From NCBI RefSeq assembly GCF_008806385.1, contig NZ_VZZK01000029.1:1-64000 (forward strand): 64,000 bases of DNA, written 5' to 3'. This document shows positions 1-8,301 of the stretch, piece by piece (position 1 is the stretch's first letter; every line of letters starts with the position of its first letter). The position numbers were made by a program, and so were the translations under genes. Below the pieces are notes generated by a model, which was not told where the DNA came from, made no database searches, and saw nothing but the letters and a program-made list of their open reading frames with translations. The stretch is from Methylobacterium soli. GTDB taxonomy: Bacteria; Pseudomonadota; Alphaproteobacteria; Rhizobiales; Beijerinckiaceae.

Positions 1-81
1 AAGCGCTTCCGGGAAGGAGTGAATCACGCCCAGCTCGGCCACGCCACGGACTTCTTCAACACCCTGTTAGAGGTCTGCTAA
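1..81 (+). CDS. 3' end of an unrecognised gene
   Basis: A reading frame is open from the first base of the window and ends with TAA after 26 codons; the last residues read TDFFNTLLEVC. The tail is hydrophilic and I do not recognise a family. It could be the end of a transposase or of a phage or polysaccharide gene. With no upstream sequence the frame itself is uncertain. Confidence 0.2.
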   Translation, partial: KRFREGVNHAQLGHATDFFNTLLEVC

Positions 82-104
82 CGTGTACAACATGATCTAG
101 GTTT

Positions 105-320
105 TTATTTCCCCTCAAGCCATTCGATCTCGACGTTTGGCTCATCCCAGAACATGGCCTCAATGGCCGCTGCGACCATGATCTGCGTGCGCCCGGCATC
201 CTCTGACATGCCTGCCTTGGTCAGTTCGATGGTTGCATCCTCGACCATCGCAAGCGTAATTAGAAGTTTGCGCGACGATCTTTCGTGAGAGCGAGGTGGG
301 AAAATTTCATCGAAGCCCAT
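105..320 (-). CDS. Small hypothetical protein (71 aa)
   Basis: The protein starts MGFDEIFPPRSHERSS and ends EIEWLEGK. It is acidic, probably helical, has no signal peptide or membrane segment, and matches no family I know. I chose the inner ATG because AGGAAA lies about 10 bases upstream of it; an in-frame start 19 codons earlier has no such site. Its GC is lower than most of the window, in keeping with the acquired segment around it. Confidence 0.5.
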   Translation of the reverse strand: MGFDEIFPPRSHERSSRKLLITLAMVEDATIELTKAGMSEDAGRTQIMVAAAIEAMFWDEPNVEIEWLEGK

Positions 321-585
321 AACTGGATTTCCTATTTCTCGGCCATAAATGAGCCGAACTGCAGAGATCGCAGGCAAGAGCCGCCCTACGAGTCGGGAGA
401 TATCCTCAGGAAAAGGCTGGCGGGCACGCAGAGCCGCTAACGTAACAGCATCTGAGGCTAGTCTATGTCAACGCACGGTCGCGTGGACGAAGGGTATCGT
501 CTATCGAAGTCACATAAGGCGAGGCGAACTTCTGATCAATCCAGACGGCAGGCTTCTATGATGGCAGTATAAAGAGCAACCTCAC

Positions 586-756
586 TCAGTCAAGGATGAC
601 ATCGGAGGCGGCCGACATCATCAATCCTGTTTTCACGTGCTCGCCCGTCGTCGGACCCACCATCATTAGGAGCAGTGTGGCATCCCGGGCTAGGGCTTGG
701 GCGACGTTCAGCCTCTCTGGCAGTTCTATTGAAAGCGTAGACGCAGAGGTAGGCAT
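586..756 (-). CDS. Small hypothetical protein (56 aa)
   Basis: The protein begins MPTSASTLSIELPERL and ends MMSAASDVILD. GAGGAT lies about 8 bases before the ATG, a credible ribosome site, and this decides the start over a longer version beginning 13 codons upstream. The middle (ARDATLLLMMVGP) is mildly hydrophobic but too short for a confident membrane helix. No family recognised. The flanking stretches 321-585 and 757-1024 show no convincing gene. Confidence 0.4.
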   Translation of the reverse strand: MPTSASTLSIELPERLNVAQALARDATLLLMMVGPTTGEHVKTGLMMSAASDVILD

Positions 757-1024
757 AGTTGATCCTCGGTCACTGAGTTGCCCCAAAACAGGCATCCAAT
801 CGGCGATGTCAAGGCCGAAACCAGTCCTATCAGGCTGGGCCCCATTTCATCGCAGCCTCGCATCACTCAGCAGCAACATGAAGGCTGGCTGCCGGATAGA
901 GCGCAACTCTCGGGCGATCAGCGAAATAGCGATCCCCTCTCGACACGAGAGGCCCACTTGTGAACATACCAACCTACGGGGTTGTTTTGAACCCTGACTC
1001 CCTGAGGCAACCTGACGGCCGAAA

Positions 1025-2044
1025 ATGTCGAGCATCCTCTATCTTCCCGCGCATTCGGTCTTGGAATGCGACGAAGTTCGCCTCTTGCAGTCACTTGGTC
1101 ATAACGTGTACACAGTCTCGTCTCTTTTATCGCAGAAAGAACCATTTGCAGACACATCAAAGATTGATACCACCTATCTTAATACATTGCGCGGCTTTCA
1201 TAAGGATCTGCCACAATCACGCCAGCAGCTTACTGCGGCGTTTATGTCGTTGTTTGATACAGTGATATCCGTCCACGATTATAGATGGTTGCAGGAAAAC
1301 AGGCAGCTTCTAACAGGCAAGCGATGCATACTCAGGACGATTGGGCAGTACCTGCCTTCGCATGAGGCGGAATTGCGTGGCATCACCGAGCGCAATTTTG
1401 AGGTTGTTCGATACTCGCCGGCAGAACAGAACATCCAGGGATACGCAGGGCACGATGCAATCATAAGGTTTTATAAAGATCCAGACGAATATGGTGGATG
1501 GACTGGGGAGACTAGAGCTATCCTGTGCTTCGGAAACACGCTTCTGCGGCGCCCATCCCAAGTGCTTTTGAGTTTCATGCTGCAAGCGACTGCTGGCTTC
1601 GACCTTCGTTTGTACGGCGGCAGCAATGAAGGACTCAGCGCTTGGCGCGGGAAAGCGAAGCCAGAAGACATGGTTTCGTTATATAAAACTCATGCGGTTT
1701 ACTATAGCCACCACACCCTCCCGGCCAGTTATACCCTATCCTTCATTGAAGCCTTGATGACAGGTACTCCTGTTGTAGCTCCAGGATTTAAGGCACTTGT
1801 GAACGCTACCCTTGGCGGTGGGTTCCGTGACGCCGCTGCCTTTTATGAGGTTCCGAGTATAGTCGAGAACGGAAAAAGCGGTTACACCGTAAACTCCGTT
1901 GAGGAAGCGCATGCGGCCTTTGCTCTTGTTCTCGCCGATCAAAAGGCCGCGGCTGCAATCGGAGCTGCAGGACGAAGGATGGCCATCAGCTTGTTTGGTA
2001 TTGAAACGGTGAGAGCGCAGTGGCAAAGATTCCTTGGCAATTAA
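1025..2044 (+). CDS. Glycosyltransferase, GT-B fold (GT4-like)
   Basis: A 339-residue protein, typical length for a single-chain GT-B glycosyltransferase transferring a sugar from a nucleotide donor to a surface glycan. The C-terminal half holds the family's donor-site pattern, a Glu in SFIEALMTGTPVVAPG at about residues 238-253, preceded by a Rossmann-like strand and helix (LRLYGGSNEG). The ending, with GKSGYTV and the helix around AGRRMAISLF, is also usual for the family. There is no signal peptide or membrane segment, so it is probably a cytoplasmic or peripheral enzyme. It precedes a methyltransferase pseudogene and a methyltransferase-kinase gene, which suggests a capsule, O-antigen or glycan-decoration locus. 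Base composition is clearly AT-richer than the genome core. Acceptor and sugar cannot be inferred. Confidence 0.75.
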   Translation: MSSILYLPAHSVLECDEVRLLQSLGHNVYTVSSLLSQKEPFADTSKIDTTYLNTLRGFHKDLPQSRQQLTAAFMSLFDTVISVHDYRWLQENRQLLTGKRCILRTIGQYLPSHEAELRGITERNFEVVRYSPAEQNIQGYAGHDAIIRFYKDPDEYGGWTGETRAILCFGNTLLRRPSQVLLSFMLQATAGFDLRLYGGSNEGLSAWRGKAKPEDMVSLYKTHAVYYSHHTLPASYTLSFIEALMTGTPVVAPGFKALVNATLGGGFRDAAAFYEVPSIVENGKSGYTVNSVEEAHAAFALVLADQKAAAAIGAAGRRMAISLFGIETVRAQWQRFLGN

Positions 2045-2114
2045 TTATAGCTGCCGTCGCGCGTTAGCATAGCAGGATACTCATGTACAAGACGTACACC
2101 GTGCTCTCGGTCTA

Positions 2115-2952
2115 TTGCGGCCCTATGACATAGACTTACCCAAGACTCGGATCGGGTCGAATGGAGATGGGGGCTACGTTATGGCGGACCGTTTCAGATC
2201 CGCTCAACGCGTTCTTAGTCTAGGGGTAGGAAATAACTCAGACTTCGAGTGGCAGCTCGCCTGTCAGGGTCACAAGATCAGCCTGTTCGATCCGACAGTA
2301 GATAGCCCGGCACGCCCTCATGGCAATTTCAGATTTTTCAAGGCCGGCGTTGCTGGAGAGGACCAAGGTGACAAACCCTACTTGTCCTTGCTAAGTATAT
2401 TATCGAAAACGGACGTGCTCAACCGAAGTGACAGCATTCTGAAGATGGACGTTGAGGGAGCCGAGTACGAAGCATTGTCGAAGCTTCCACCTGAGCGCCT
2501 GAACTGTTTTGATCAAGTTGTCTTGGAGTTACATCACCTTAATCGGCTTGCAGACGCGAAATTTCGGATGAGTTTTATGGACGCGATCGAGCCTATCGCG
2601 GAACGATTTACGCTGTTTCATGTTCATGCAAACAATTGCGCCCCAGTCACATTTGTTGGGGGGGGCGAGCGGCGTCATGCCCCATGCAGTTGGGGGGTTT
2701 GCAGTCGCGTCCGTACTTGAGCTCTCATGGATAAAGACCGAAACTGTTCAGAGACAGCCGTCTAGCACCGTCTATCCAACTATATTGGATTACCCCAACC
2801 ATCCAGCCCTGCCTGACCATTTGCTCGCCTTCTACCCATTCCTTCCAACTGTCTCAGGAGCAGCTGAGACGCTTGGCGCTATCTGCGAGATCAACGATCT
2901 TCGGCATAACGCCGCAGTGGCAAAGACTGTAAAATCTAAAGCGAGCGCATAG
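2115..2952 (+). pseudogene. FkbM-family methyltransferase, frameshifted at a G8 run
   Basis: The first frame (TTG at 2115) encodes an FkbM-like SAM methyltransferase: KTRIGSNGDGGYVMAD near the start, a nucleotide-binding strand (VLSLGVGNNSDFE), and the family's ILKMDVEGAEYEAL at about residues 107-121. After FHVHANNCAPVTFVGG, at eight G residues (2658-2665), this frame runs into nonsense and stops at 2720. The next frame continues sensibly (VASVLELSWIKTE, then about 65 residues to 2952). Removing one G joins the halves. Such enzymes O-methylate sugars or other small acceptors, which suits the neighbouring glycosyltransferase. The start is unsure; the frame is open 42 bases further upstream without an ATG. 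It is either a true pseudogene, a slipped homopolymer or a sequencing error. Confidence 0.7.
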
Positions 2953-3102
2953 CTCGGGTGGAAAAAAGAAGGTGCTCACGCGCCGCCAGAACCGCTCCCG
3001 ATCCGGTTGCAATCGGGCGCGGCTCCGTCGGGTCAAACCACGCCACCCAGCCCCCCCCGTTGCCAGCAGGCCAGCGATGCCGCGGCTCACCCATGCCAAA
3101 TT

Positions 3103-4497
3103 TTATTGGTTCAACGCCTTGAGCGTCAGCGAACCAACATCCTGGAGTAGCGCTTTCAAGGAGACCGCTTTTAGGGTGGCGGATGCGATATCCCTGATCT
3201 CACCCGAAAACGCTGTCTCGTCCACCGGAGGTCGGGGAATGGTCATGAGTCCGTGTTGGAACACATTGTTCTCAACCGTGTTCGATCGGCGTGTCTGAAG
3301 ATCCCAGAGCATCCAGAGAAGCAAATTCAGCGTGTGCTCGCGCTCGACTGGACTCGCAGTTTCGAAATCCATGGCGACCAATTCACCACCATAGAACGCC
3401 AGATTATGTGCTCGGAAGTCGTTCCAGTAGAGATTCGAATCAGAAAAACGCTGCAGGATTGAAAGTATTGAAAGAGCGGTAGCTCGGAGTGGAAAATCTC
3501 CAGACGGCAGAACCTCCGATAGCTTGCCCCCCGAAACTGTAGGCAGAGTAATCAGAGCCAAGTTTCCATCTATGGACGACCCTAAAAGAGGCAAGATGGA
3601 ACGGTCGCGTCCTAACATCTTGTATGCTGCAACTTCGCAAGCAAACCTATTGTAGGTTTCGAGCTTATCTGGCTCAACGATGAAGCACTTGGTGAACGCC
3701 GCGTCCGATACGTAATATTTTCGGTCGCGCGTCCTTCCATCACGAATGGCAGAGCGCATGACACTCATCTCAGAATGTCGAATACCATTGATCCGTTTTG
3801 CAGTCTTGCGGACCCGGTAGAGCGGTCGGATAGTAGTTTCGCCAAGTGCCGGAAATTCTCCTAAGCGCGTGATTTCTAAGTCTTCAATTCCAGAGAATAT
3901 GTCAAGTTCGTTAGCGGGAAGCTTATTTTTCCATTCAAATGACACGGCCTCCGTATTGCGCGCCAACTCGACATATATTTCATCAGATATGCTGAGCACA
4001 CGATCCATCATCAAGCGCGTAGCCTCTAAGCCGAATTTGGCCACTACGTGATGTAAGACTGAAAACAAGAACATCACGTCAAATGCGCCAGGCTTAAGCG
4101 ACTCCAAAAAACCAATAGAAAACTCTCCACGGACAAACGAAGCGCTCGTACCGAGTGTGTTGGCCAGGGTCGTGCAGAAATCGAGATTTGGTTGATGAGA
4201 ATCGAGCCCCGTGACCCTTGCTCCCTTTTTGGCGAAGTACAGGCTTAGATAGCCCATTGAGCATCCCACATCGAGAATGCGGAGATTTGGAGCGGTTGTT
4301 CCGAGATAGCTGTCGAGCAACTCGCATCTGTCGGCACATTGACGCGAGATAGGCCGGCCGGTGAATGTACTCTCTAATCCAAACACTGGCTGATACGCGT
4401 CAACCTTGGCATAGGCCGCCTTAAGCGCATCCAGTTTGTCTTCCGAAATCTGTGCTGCTGCTGTCAATTTCTGTCCCAGCCTCCGAGGTCGCTGCAT
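3103..4497 (-). CDS. Methyltransferase-kinase fusion (WbdD-like architecture)
   Basis: A 464-residue two-domain protein. The N-terminal half is a class I SAM methyltransferase with motif I ILDVGCSMGYLSLYF (about residues 74-88), an acidic residue ending the next strand (VTGLDSHQ) and a post-I segment FDVMFLFSVLHH. The C-terminal half resembles a protein or lipopolysaccharide kinase: a candidate beta-3 Lys in FTKCF (about 270), a helix-C Glu (about 288), a catalytic loop YWNDFRAHN with Asp and Asn five apart (about 360 and 365), and MDFE as the metal-binding DFG equivalent (about 377). WbdD of E. coli O8/O9a has this methyltransferase-plus-kinase layout and caps O-antigen chains. A chain-terminator role here is inference. 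An in-frame TTG at 4563 would add 22 basic residues; the ATG was preferred, though neither start has a strong ribosome site. Confidence 0.65.
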   Translation of the reverse strand: MQRPRRLGQKLTAAAQISEDKLDALKAAYAKVDAYQPVFGLESTFTGRPISRQCADRCELLDSYLGTTAPNLRILDVGCSMGYLSLYFAKKGARVTGLDSHQPNLDFCTTLANTLGTSASFVRGEFSIGFLESLKPGAFDVMFLFSVLHHVVAKFGLEATRLMMDRVLSISDEIYVELARNTEAVSFEWKNKLPANELDIFSGIEDLEITRLGEFPALGETTIRPLYRVRKTAKRINGIRHSEMSVMRSAIRDGRTRDRKYYVSDAAFTKCFIVEPDKLETYNRFACEVAAYKMLGRDRSILPLLGSSIDGNLALITLPTVSGGKLSEVLPSGDFPLRATALSILSILQRFSDSNLYWNDFRAHNLAFYGGELVAMDFETASPVEREHTLNLLLWMLWDLQTRRSNTVENNVFQHGLMTIPRPPVDETAFSGEIRDIASATLKAVSLKALLQDVGSLTLKALNQ

Positions 4498-4656
4498 GCT
4501 CAGGCAGACGCGGCGCCTGCTAGGTTTTGCCTGGAGCCGCCGTCCTACACGACGATTAGACAATAATTGGTTGTTCGTCTAATTCCGCATTGGTGGCGAA
4601 GCCGGACCCATGGCGCCCGCTGTGCGTGGGGTGGCATGGCCACCAGGGATGCTGCG

Positions 4657-5820
4657 ATGGCTTTCAAACGAACAGGCGCTTTGTTGGCCGGCCTTGCCGT
4701 CTCAGTAGTTGTTGGAAACGGCGCTGCTGCGGCGGAAGTTCAAATGCGCAGAGAAAATTTTAAATCTGTACAAATACTTGTATCGCCCGATTTTTCTGAT
4801 CAAAGCTGGGCATCCATATGCAATGCCGTCGCATTTTCTCAAATCCCAGGCCTTGAGAGCACTTTCGTGGGAAGAGTGATGAACGCGCAGGACGGGGGCT
4901 GCGCGGGAACTGGGTGGTCGATAGGATTTTTTCGAATGGATTGGAAAGGGCCAAGATTGATCCTCGAAAAAATGGCATTGCGTCTTCCAGTTAAGAGCCC
5001 AGACGGAATCCTTATCAATAAGGGATACGATCCGCACGTGGTGTCCCATGAAGGCGAACTGTTGGTCGCATTCGAGTGTACCCATCACCAAGGGGTGAGT
5101 ACGTGCATCGCACCGCTTTCGGTGAGCAAAGGCATAGATGTCAGCAGACTGTCGATTCCTGTTCGAGGCCTCCCGCTTGATCCCACAAACCCGAGTGGAC
5201 ATTCAGCATCGGCCTCTGTTCCGAAGCTCCTTTCGTTCAAGGGGCGATTGTACGTTTTCTGGTCGCCGGTCAAGCAAAGGAACCGCGATGGTACGTGGCT
5301 GAGCATTAACACCAGGGGCGCTGAACTCACGAAGGATCCTGCAACGGGGAAGCTTTGGGTCACTGGGGCGCGGAGCAGGCCCGTCCCTTCGGAGGATCCT
5401 GAGCTGACCGTCACCGTTGCCGATTTTGTCCGCAGTGATAAGACAGCTGATACGATTAACGAACTAATGGATGTTCAAGCAGAGGGAGACAGGGTCGCAG
5501 CTCTTGTTTCCCGTGGCGGTACAGAAGCTGGACAGCCGTGCTTAGCGTCGATTTCGAAAGCGCGGCCGTGCTACCGCCTCACAATTGCTTACGCCATCAA
5601 CCCTCTCGCACCCAATGCATTTAATATCGCCGCTCCTCAAACTGTTGAGATTCCAAGCAATCCTCAGGCCTATGCTCGTTTTGTCACAAATCCTCAAGGC
5701 GAACGGAAGATATTGTCAATGTTCCATCCGTTTCAACTTGAAAAATTGGATAACTCGGCTCCGATTGAGCGTGGATTAACCTACTACCCGGCTCCGGGAA
5801 CTGCTGAGGCACCGCGTTGA
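4657..5820 (+). CDS. Exported protein of unknown function (387 aa)
   Basis: The N-terminus MAFKRTGALLAGLAVS followed by GNGAAAAEVQ is a clear Sec signal peptide, with likely cleavage after AAA. AGGGA precedes this ATG by about 8 bases, so I prefer it to the longer frame opening at 4567. The mature protein repeats short segments such as DPHVVSHEGELLVAFE and SFKGRLYVFWSP, a pattern seen in beta-propeller glycan-active proteins (the GH43-like fold), but no catalytic triad can be assigned. Several Cys suggest disulfides. It starts 160 bases from, and diverges from, the methyltransferase-kinase gene. A role in secreted-glycan handling is only suggested by context. Confidence 0.6.
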   Translation: MAFKRTGALLAGLAVSVVVGNGAAAAEVQMRRENFKSVQILVSPDFSDQSWASICNAVAFSQIPGLESTFVGRVMNAQDGGCAGTGWSIGFFRMDWKGPRLILEKMALRLPVKSPDGILINKGYDPHVVSHEGELLVAFECTHHQGVSTCIAPLSVSKGIDVSRLSIPVRGLPLDPTNPSGHSASASVPKLLSFKGRLYVFWSPVKQRNRDGTWLSINTRGAELTKDPATGKLWVTGARSRPVPSEDPELTVTVADFVRSDKTADTINELMDVQAEGDRVAALVSRGGTEAGQPCLASISKARPCYRLTIAYAINPLAPNAFNIAAPQTVEIPSNPQAYARFVTNPQGERKILSMFHPFQLEKLDNSAPIERGLTYYPAPGTAEAPR

Positions 5821-6089
5821 CGTTCAAGCGGGATCAGCTGTTTGAAGCCAGCTGGCGTTCACAGTGGTAGCGCGCGTTGCAGACGGGTGCCTCGAGAATC
5901 CGGACGGCTTGAATGCGGATGGATCTGGAACTGCAGCACGGTGGTCTCGCGCATGATCGGCCGAAAGTACCGCTTGGTAGGATTGCAGGCGTAGGCCGGC
6001 GTGGCACGGTCCCGCGTCTTTCGTTGGGGCGGCATCGGCAGTAAGCGCCATGAGACTGATCGTGGCGATCGGCACAGTGGTCAGAATGC

Positions 6090-6215
6090 CTAGGCTTTGG
6101 GCATTTCAGGTCGATTTGCAGATCGCCCCCACCGATCCCGCACCACCGCCGCGACCGCGAGGCCGATGAGTATGCCGGCGAGGAGCGCCATGGCGAGGTG
6201 GCCGGAGGTGATCAA
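6090..6215 (-). CDS. Tiny membrane protein, last gene of the prophage lysis operon
   Basis: A 41-residue frame: a TTG start overlapping the TGA stop of the upstream gene (TTGA), with GAGGA just before it. The peptide carries one strong hydrophobic helix (LLAGILIGLAVAAVV) followed by a basic tail (RDRWGRS). Length, overlap and ribosome site support a real, translationally coupled small phage membrane protein. An internal ATG at codon 9 is an alternative start. No function can be assigned. The following 269 bases up to the exported protein gene hold no convincing gene. Confidence 0.45.
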   Translation of the reverse strand: MITSGHLAMALLAGILIGLAVAAVVRDRWGRSANRPEMPKA

Positions 6216-6685
6216 TCCTCGACCTCGGCATGCCGTGGCGGTGGCGGCTCTTTGCCCTCGGCCTTGATGAACTCGATCAGCTGCGACACGCGGGCCTTGA
6301 GCTGGTCCACTGTGCGGGTGAGGACGCCGATCCGCTCCGACTGCCCCGAGATGATGTTGCGGAGTTCGGCCCGCTCCTTCGATGCCTGTTCCTCGGCCGC
6401 TCGCTGCGCCGCGCCGATCTTGTCGATCTGGCTCTCCAGGTGAGCGACGAGCCGGTCTTCCCGCTCCTTCAGCGCCGCCTCGCGCTTCAGGTAGAAGTCG
6501 CCCTCCTCGATGCGCACCTTGCGGGAGGAGGCGTGCTCATCAAGGTCCATCTTGCGGCCCTCCAGATCCGTCTTCCGGTTCGTGGACCGGTAGGTCAGGA
6601 TACCTGTCACGATTGTGCCGAGCAGGGCGAGGACCGAGACAGCGTTCGCCTTGAGCGTCGCGAACAGGTCCGCAAGGGTATCCAC
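6212..6685 (-). CDS. Membrane-anchored coiled-coil protein of the prophage
   Basis: A 157-residue protein with one N-terminal membrane helix (VSVLALLGTIVTGILTY, about residues 17-33) and then a long, highly charged helix of about 100 residues rich in Glu, Lys, Arg and Ala (for example YLKREAALKEREDRL), a likely coiled coil. The proline-rich end is EPPPPRHAEVED. The layout is like that of small phage inner-membrane spanin or holin-associated proteins, but I recognise no family. It lies 12 bases after the ethylene-receptor-like gene in the same operon and overlaps the 41-residue membrane gene downstream. Confidence 0.6.
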   Translation of the reverse strand: MDTLADLFATLKANAVSVLALLGTIVTGILTYRSTNRKTDLEGRKMDLDEHASSRKVRIEEGDFYLKREAALKEREDRLVAHLESQIDKIGAAQRAAEEQASKERAELRNIISGQSERIGVLTRTVDQLKARVSQLIEFIKAEGKEPPPPRHAEVED

Positions 6686-6697
6686 ATCACCGCTCTC

Positions 6698-7228
6698 TCA
6701 AACGCCATGGGGCTCACTCGGGGCGTCGGCGCGCACCCGAGCCTTGCCGATCTTCCGATTGGGCAGGTGGAGCGGGCGCGACTCGTAGTTCGCCACGCCG
6801 CCGGCGCCGACCTCGCCCAGGATCTCGTCGGCCTCGGTGCGACTGGTCACGATCAGGATCAGGCGCAGCGCCGTGCTGACGGAGGCGCCGGCCGTGACGG
6901 TCCGGGCGAACACATCCAGCCGGTATACCCCGAAATAGAGGGTCAGCACCTCGGTGACGTGGGTAGCCCCGCAGGCCACGATGAAGATCGCGAACAGCTT
7001 CAGGAAGATCGGATCGCGCAGGATGATGATCACGGCGCGGAGCACGTGCGCCCGGTTCCGGTAGATCAGGTACAGGATGCCGGCGATCGTGAAGTAGGAG
7101 AGCGCGATCGATCCGTTGAACAGCAGATACATCGCGATGATGATCGGGTCCGAGGACAGGCAGATGCTGTGCGGAACGTATTGGCTGGCGCCGAACAGGT
7201 CCGCGATCTGGGTGAGCCAGGACGTCAC
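6698..7228 (-). CDS. Stand-alone ethylene-receptor-like (ETR1-type) membrane domain
   Basis: A 176-residue, three-helix membrane protein. Helix 2 holds IFIVACGATHVTEVLTLYF, the signature of the ethylene-receptor sensor domain, with the copper-ligand pair Cys86 and His90 matching Cys65 and His69 of plant ETR1. Helix 1 (NGSIALSYFTIAGILYLIY) matches the ETR1 first helix, keeping Tyr45 (ETR1 Tyr32) and Ile48 (Ile35). By my reading the residue at ETR1 Asp25 is Asn38 and at Pro36 is Ala49, so ethylene binding may be lost while copper binding is possible. The loop between the helices is about eight residues longer than in ETR1. There is no GAF, histidine kinase or other output domain, unlike known receptors. 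Its start overlaps the upstream gene by ATGA, inside a prophage lysis operon. Copper, redox or membrane-state sensing are alternatives. Confidence 0.65.
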   Translation of the reverse strand: MTSWLTQIADLFGASQYVPHSICLSSDPIIIAMYLLFNGSIALSYFTIAGILYLIYRNRAHVLRAVIIILRDPIFLKLFAIFIVACGATHVTEVLTLYFGVYRLDVFARTVTAGASVSTALRLILIVTSRTEADEILGEVGAGGVANYESRPLHLPNRKIGKARVRADAPSEPHGV

Positions 7229-8085
7229 TCGACCACCTCGAACTCGATGCTGAACTGGGGATCGACGCGGCTGCGGCCACCCGGCCGGGCCGTGATGATG
7301 ACCTGGCTCATGCGCCAGCGACCGGCGCGAACGCCGGACGGGAGCGTCATCGAGATGTCGATGCTCTCGTGCTTGCCGACCCCCCGCCCGGTCGTCGGCC
7401 GACGCTCGAACACGATGTCCGGGATCCCGATGGGCTGGGGCGTCAGGGCCGTGAAGGTGTTGAGCACCTCGCTCGGCGCCGCCTCCAGCCGCTCGTAGGA
7501 GAGCCGGTAGGCGAGCGGGCCGCCGCGCGGCACGACGCTCTGAGCCAGGATGGGGTCACTCAGCGGCGCGACGACGGGCCCGTCCGGGTCGAACACCTCG
7601 ACGTCGAAGGCGGCAAAGAGGAACGGCGCGGGCGTCCGGGTTGCACACTTGGTCTCGCCGACGGCCCGGTAGTGCCAAAGACCGGGCGTGACGCCCGGCG
7701 GCATGTCGGCCGCGATATGGTCGAAGCCGGGCTTGCCGATCGGATACGGCGGCCGCTTGATCCGCTGGGTCAGCGTGAAGGCGTCCATGCCCTCGCCGTA
7801 GCGGGTCCAGGTGCGAACAATCCAGCGGTCGCAGCCGCCCTCGACGATGCGCCAGGGCAGATCGTACTCGACCTTGCCGCCGAGCGGGACGCGCAGTGTC
7901 CGCACCTTATCGGGACCGCGGTACTCGAACGCCTTGTTCTGCGGGGGCCCGTCGACCGCGATCACTGCACCCGTGCCGGCGGTGCCGTAGCTCAGAGCGA
8001 GTGCGAAGCCGGCCGCGAGGACGCAGACGGCGCTCGTGTTCGTGAAGGCGGCCCAGAGGCGGCTCGGCGCGGGAAGGAGGCGCAT
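7225..8085 (-). CDS. Membrane-anchored periplasmic protein of the prophage (286 aa)
   Basis: One N-terminal membrane helix (AVCVLAAGFALALSYGTAG, about residues 19-37) without a clean signal-peptidase site is followed by about 245 residues that should lie in the periplasm. This part is rich in Pro and beta-prone, has two Cys that could pair (GGCDRW and ETKCAT), and ends in a two-strand pattern (FSIEFEVVE). No enzyme motif is visible; the layout suggests Ig-like domains. It sits six bases after the lipoprotein gene and overlaps the ethylene-receptor-like gene by ATGA, so the two are probably translated together and may form a complex. Confidence 0.6.
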   Translation of the reverse strand: MRLLPAPSRLWAAFTNTSAVCVLAAGFALALSYGTAGTGAVIAVDGPPQNKAFEYRGPDKVRTLRVPLGGKVEYDLPWRIVEGGCDRWIVRTWTRYGEGMDAFTLTQRIKRPPYPIGKPGFDHIAADMPPGVTPGLWHYRAVGETKCATRTPAPFLFAAFDVEVFDPDGPVVAPLSDPILAQSVVPRGGPLAYRLSYERLEAAPSEVLNTFTALTPQPIGIPDIVFERRPTTGRGVGKHESIDISMTLPSGVRAGRWRMSQVIITARPGGRSRVDPQFSIEFEVVE

Positions 8086-8091
8086 GGACGC

Positions 8092-8301
8092 TCAGCGGTT
8101 CGGGCGCCAACCGCACAGCGCGGCGCCCTCTTCGAGGATCTTGAGGTACTTCCGCTTGTCGGCAGCCGTCATGCCGTCGACCGTCTTCCGGCTGAAGGCG
8201 ACGTCGTCCAGCGTGTGCGTGCGGCACCAGGTATCGACCTGCTCCGGATTGCAGGCGCCGAGGACGAGCGCGAGCCCGCCGATGATCAAGATCCGCTTCA
8301 T
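8092..8301 (-). CDS. Small lipoprotein, Rz1-like (outer spanin candidate)
   Basis: A 69-residue protein with a lipoprotein signal: positive start MKR, hydrophobic core and lipobox LVLGAC with the modified Cys at about residue 17. The mature part is only about 50 residues and has two more Cys. Its position straight after a membrane/coiled-coil gene that overlaps it by ATGA, and after the endolysin, matches the phage Rz/Rz1 arrangement in which an outer-membrane lipoprotein joins an inner-membrane partner to disrupt the envelope at lysis. Assignment rests on size, lipobox and position. Confidence 0.55.
   Translation of the reverse strand: MKRILIIGGLALVLGACNPEQVDTWCRTHTLDDVAFSRKTVDGMTAADKRKYLKILEEGAALCGWRPNR

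Noticed and set aside
596-997. A 133-codon rightward frame near the window start
   Set aside because: It overlaps a leftward frame with a good ribosome site and its composition is shadow-like.
5824-6075. An 83-codon leftward frame before the exported protein gene
   Set aside because: No ribosome site, and the composition changes halfway as if two frames were mixed; at most a gene remnant.
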